From contig JAEZJZ010000007.1 of the NCBI GenBank assembly GCA_023436245.1, positions 1-25,416 on the forward strand: 25,416 bases of DNA. The letters are read 5' to 3'. Below are positions 23,475 to 25,416 of the stretch, one piece after another. Positions within the stretch are counted from its first letter, which is position 1; each line of letters opens with the position of its first letter. Source of the DNA: Bacillota bacterium. Lineage in GTDB: Bacteria > Bacillota > UBA994 > UBA5500. The position numbers were made by a program, and so were the translations under genes. The notes under the pieces are model-generated. The model saw nothing but the letters and a program-made list of their open reading frames with translations, did no database searches and was not told the origin of the DNA.

Positions 23475-23543
23475 GACCAGCAACACGAAGTGTTGTGGTC
23501 TCCAATTGAAGCGATTCTTGCTTGTCAAGAATCGGCTTGCACC
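23475..23543 (-). repeat. Sixth, diverged, inverted copy of the 65-bp two-hairpin repeat
   Basis: Read on the minus strand it starts GGTGCAAGCCGATTCTTG and keeps hairpin 1 exactly (loop ACAAG). The linker and hairpin 2 have diverged. Hairpin 2 is now CAACAC-TTC-GTGTTG, so an inner T-A pair of the array copies has become A-T, a paired change that keeps the stem, and GACCA/TGGTC extends it. The copy is flanked by AGGCGCCA (23467-23474) and its reverse complement TGGCGCCT (23546-23553). Confidence 0.9.
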
Positions 23544-23605
23544 TTTGGCGCCTGTAGCACCGACTTCGACAGGCATTTTGCGACAGCCCGTTTGGAGGTA
23601 GCGTC

Positions 23606-24460
23606 ATGCGGCAGAAGATTTGGAATGGCTTCAAACGATACCTTGGGATCATGATCGGCACGCTGATCACAGCTGTGGGGTTAAACGCCCTGGAGATACC
23701 AAACAAGATTGCCGCCGGAGGTGCGGCCGGCGTGGCTACGATCATCTATCACCTGTTCGGCCTGGATCCCGGCATTGTGATCTTTCTGATCAACATTCCC
23801 TTACTCGTCATCTGTGGTCTCTTGATCAGCTGGAAGTATAGCTGGTATTCGGTGGTGGGGGCGCTAGCTACTTCAGGCTGGGTCTACCTCACCAGTCACA
23901 TCCCAGTCTGGACGGACGATGCTTTTCTCGCAGCCCTCTACGGCGGGGTGGTCACCGGGATCGGCATGGGCATCGTCTTTCGTTCCAATGCCTCCACCGG
24001 CGGCACCGACATGCTGGCTAGGCTGCTGCATCACTTCACCGGACTGCCGATCGGTGAGGCGCTACTGCTGATCGATGGCGCCATCGTCGCCGCTGCTGCC
24101 CTGATCTTTGGTGCCGAGTTGGCCATGTTTGCCTTGATCGCGATCTTCGTCACCACCAAGGTGATCGACTACGTGCAAGACGGCTTCTTCTCGGTGAAAG
24201 CTTTGTTCGTGATCTCTGATCAGAGTGAGGCAATTGCCGATGGCATCATGCAGGAGATGGGCCGCGGCGTCACCTATCTGCATGGGGAGGGCGGATTCAG
24301 CCGCCTGGCCAAGCGCACGCTGCTGGTGGTAGTCAGCCGCTCGGAGATGTCTGCGGCGAAAGCGTTGGTGCAGCGCCACGACCCGCGAGCATTCGTAATC
24401 GTGGTGGAGGCGCATGAAGTGCTCGGCGAAGGTTTCCGCGAGTTGTCCACAACTATCTAG
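23606..24460 (+). CDS. YitT family membrane protein (YitT_membrane plus DUF2179)
   Basis: This 284-aa protein has about five hydrophobic membrane segments in the first 195 residues. These include LGIMIGTLITAVGLNALEIP with KIAAGGAAGVATIIYHLFGL, and the family hallmark GIVFRSNASTGGTDMLA. A cytosolic DUF2179 domain of about 80 residues follows (HGEGGFSRLAKRTLLVVVSR ... HDPRAFVIVVEAHEVLGEGF). Family members are widespread in Bacillota and of unsettled function; the C-terminal domain may bind a small ligand. ATG 23606 follows TTTGGAGG. It is downstream of the repeat-containing gap and probably has its own promoter. A terminator-like hairpin lies 40 nt after the stop. Confidence 0.93.
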   Translation: MRQKIWNGFKRYLGIMIGTLITAVGLNALEIPNKIAAGGAAGVATIIYHLFGLDPGIVIFLINIPLLVICGLLISWKYSWYSVVGALATSGWVYLTSHIPVWTDDAFLAALYGGVVTGIGMGIVFRSNASTGGTDMLARLLHHFTGLPIGEALLLIDGAIVAAAALIFGAELAMFALIAIFVTTKVIDYVQDGFFSVKALFVISDQSEAIADGIMQEMGRGVTYLHGEGGFSRLAKRTLLVVVSRSEMSAAKALVQRHDPRAFVIVVEAHEVLGEGFRELSTTI

Positions 24461-24500
24461 CGGCAGCATTTTTCGTGTGAGCTAAGAATAGGGTTGTTAC

Positions 24501-24536
24501 AGGCTTGGCTTTTACTGGCCAGGCCTTTATTCTTTT
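24501..24536 (+). terminator. Terminator-like hairpin between the YitT-family gene and the ZIP gene
   Basis: AGGCTTGGC (24501-24509) pairs with GCCAGGCCT (24518-24526), with one G-T wobble, followed by the T-rich TTATTCTTTT. It ends one base before the GGAGG ribosome binding site of the ZIP gene, so it could end the upstream message or attenuate the downstream one. Confidence 0.75.
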
Positions 24537-24551
24537 CCGGAGGCGATGCAG

Positions 24552-25274
24552 ATGCCACAGGCACTCGTTCCTAGTATTCTAGCCGGATTGGCCACAGTGC
24601 TCGGGGCCCTGTTCGTGCTGGCCTTTGGTCGTCCCAACACTCGGCTGCTGGCCCTGCTGCTGGGGCTGGCATCCGGCGTGATGCTGGCAGTTGTCACGGT
24701 GGATCTGCTGCCCGAGGCCCTCGCGCAAGGCAGCCGTTTCGCCACGGCCATAGGCTTTGCGGCTGGCGTGCTGCTTCTCGCACTGCTCGACAATCGGCTG
24801 TCCAGACGTAGCTCGCACCGGCGCAAAGCTCGAGGAATGCGCGAGTCCTTCACCAAGATGGGGCTCCTGGTCGCACTGGGCATCGCCTTGCACGACTTGC
24901 CCGAGGGCTTGGCCATCGGGGCTGGCTTCGCCAGTGCCCCCGATCTCGGCTCACTGCTGGCGCTGGCCATCGGATTGCACAACATACCGGAGGGGATCAG
25001 CATGGCTGCCCCGCTGCTGTTCGGCGGTTGGAGCCCCTGGAAGGTGCTTGCCCTCTGTTCCCTAGTGGCACTGATCACTCCGCTCGGCACCCTGGTCAGC
25101 CTGTTGATCCTAGGCATCTCCCCCGCCTTCATCGCCATCTCACTCGCCTTCGCCGCCGGTGCAATGGTTTTTGTGGTAGCCGATGAACTGATCCCCATCT
25201 CCCATGAATCCTCTCGTTTCCTGACTGCGCTCGGATTGACACTCGGCTTTGTGCTGATGCTGCTGGTGCTCTGA
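24552..25274 (+). CDS. ZIP family divalent metal transporter
   Basis: This 240-aa, roughly eight-segment membrane protein of the ZIP (SLC39) family, ZupT/GufA-like, imports Zn2+, Fe2+ or Mn2+ into the cytosol. The two metal-site motifs are present: HDLPEG at residues 114-119 and HNIPEG at 143-148. A basic cytosolic loop (RRSSHRRKARG, about residues 85-95) separates segments 3 and 4. ATG 24552 is preferred over ATG 24546, because GGAGG (24538-24542) is 9 nt from the former and only 3 from the latter. No separate promoter is obvious in the 91-nt gap after the YitT-family gene. Metal specificity cannot be read from the sequence. Confidence 0.93.
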   Translation: MPQALVPSILAGLATVLGALFVLAFGRPNTRLLALLLGLASGVMLAVVTVDLLPEALAQGSRFATAIGFAAGVLLLALLDNRLSRRSSHRRKARGMRESFTKMGLLVALGIALHDLPEGLAIGAGFASAPDLGSLLALAIGLHNIPEGISMAAPLLFGGWSPWKVLALCSLVALITPLGTLVSLLILGISPAFIAISLAFAAGAMVFVVADELIPISHESSRFLTALGLTLGFVLMLLVL

Positions 25275-25348
25275 AACACTGGGGACTGACGAGACCGCTG
25301 AAGAATGGGTCAGTATTTCGGCCGTAGATAGTCAAGAACGAGTCGGCA

Positions 25349-25416
25349 TTGCTCTCACTGATGTTTTTCCTGGAGAAATACGGCTACCTCAAGGCTGGCA
25401 GGTTGCTGCTTTGTCC
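25349..25416 (+). CDS. Possible 5' end of a gene cut by the window edge
   Basis: A frame open from 25328 reaches the window end; starts at TTG 25349 or ATG 25361 give ...MFFLEKYGYLKAG. The FLEKYGYL string resembles the start of a peptidoglycan-binding-like helix, but 20 residues are not enough to judge. There is no clear ribosome binding site, so this may be chance. Confidence 0.25.
   Translation, partial: MLSLMFFLEKYGYLKAGRLLLC

Larger units (their letters stand above)
23320..23605. other. Intergenic region before the YitT-family gene
   Basis: I see no gene. It holds the 20-bp palindrome, the sixth repeat copy and its 8-bp inverted flanks. A possible -10 TACAAT lies at about 23372-23377 without a convincing -35. 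Confidence 0.5.

Noticed and set aside
25280..25313. ACTGAC...GTCAGT dyad after the ZIP gene as a terminator
   Set aside because: Only a 6-bp stem with an 18-nt loop; too weak to support.

Overview
The window reads as a chromosomal segment of a fairly GC-rich, Gram-positive-type anaerobe or facultative anaerobe of the Bacillota (Firmicutes). The grounds are strong purine-rich ribosome binding sites before most genes, frequent GTG/TTG starts, a T-box leader before valS, a two-subunit transketolase, a YitT-family membrane protein, a CotJC-like manganese catalase, a short Bacillota-type Orn/Lys/Arg decarboxylase and an oxygen-sensitive glycyl radical enzyme with its activase. There are no rRNA or tRNA genes, no transposase and no CRISPR array. 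The genus cannot be named from sequence alone.

Layout. Positions 14-3155 (minus) hold a translationally coupled pair, a chelatase/MoxR-like AAA+ ATPase with a Cys-rich insert followed by a VWA protein with an intact MIDAS. A small unknown gene diverges from it (3325-3786). Positions 3862-6816 (minus) hold valS with its T-box leader and own promoter; the promoter -35 box overlaps the stop codon of the upstream gene. That gene (6813-7625) encodes a secreted protein with an internal 54-residue duplication and sits 19 nt after an orphan branched-chain-amino-acid-type solute-binding protein gene (7645-8850). Positions 9000-14422 (minus) hold a glycyl radical activase and a glycyl radical enzyme that closely resembles trans-4-hydroxy-L-proline dehydratase (HypE/HypD), then S-methyl-5'-thioadenosine phosphorylase and threonine synthase. 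miaB lies upstream at 14576-15919.

Positions 16065-18457 are the least ordinary stretch. They hold a frameshifted YCII-type gene, a 72-aa DUF3892-like protein, a five-unit tandem array of a two-hairpin 65-bp repeat directly ahead of a small membrane-anchored protein, and a manganese catalase. A diverged sixth copy of the repeat lies in the opposite orientation at 23475-23543; it differs by a paired change in one hairpin stem. Positions 18503-20127 (minus) hold the PLP decarboxylase with a good promoter. Positions 20227-23319 (plus) hold a likely operon of transketolase N- and C-subunits and a class I aminotransferase, ended by a terminator. Positions 23606-25274 (plus) hold a YitT-family protein and a ZIP metal transporter.

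The genes are mostly central metabolism (amino acid, methionine salvage/polyamine, pentose phosphate) and metal handling. The most unusual signals are the structured repeat family, the consistent placement of GC-rich hairpins right after stop codons, the HypD-like gene without a nearby proC, and the AAA+/VWA pair without a visible chelatase large subunit.
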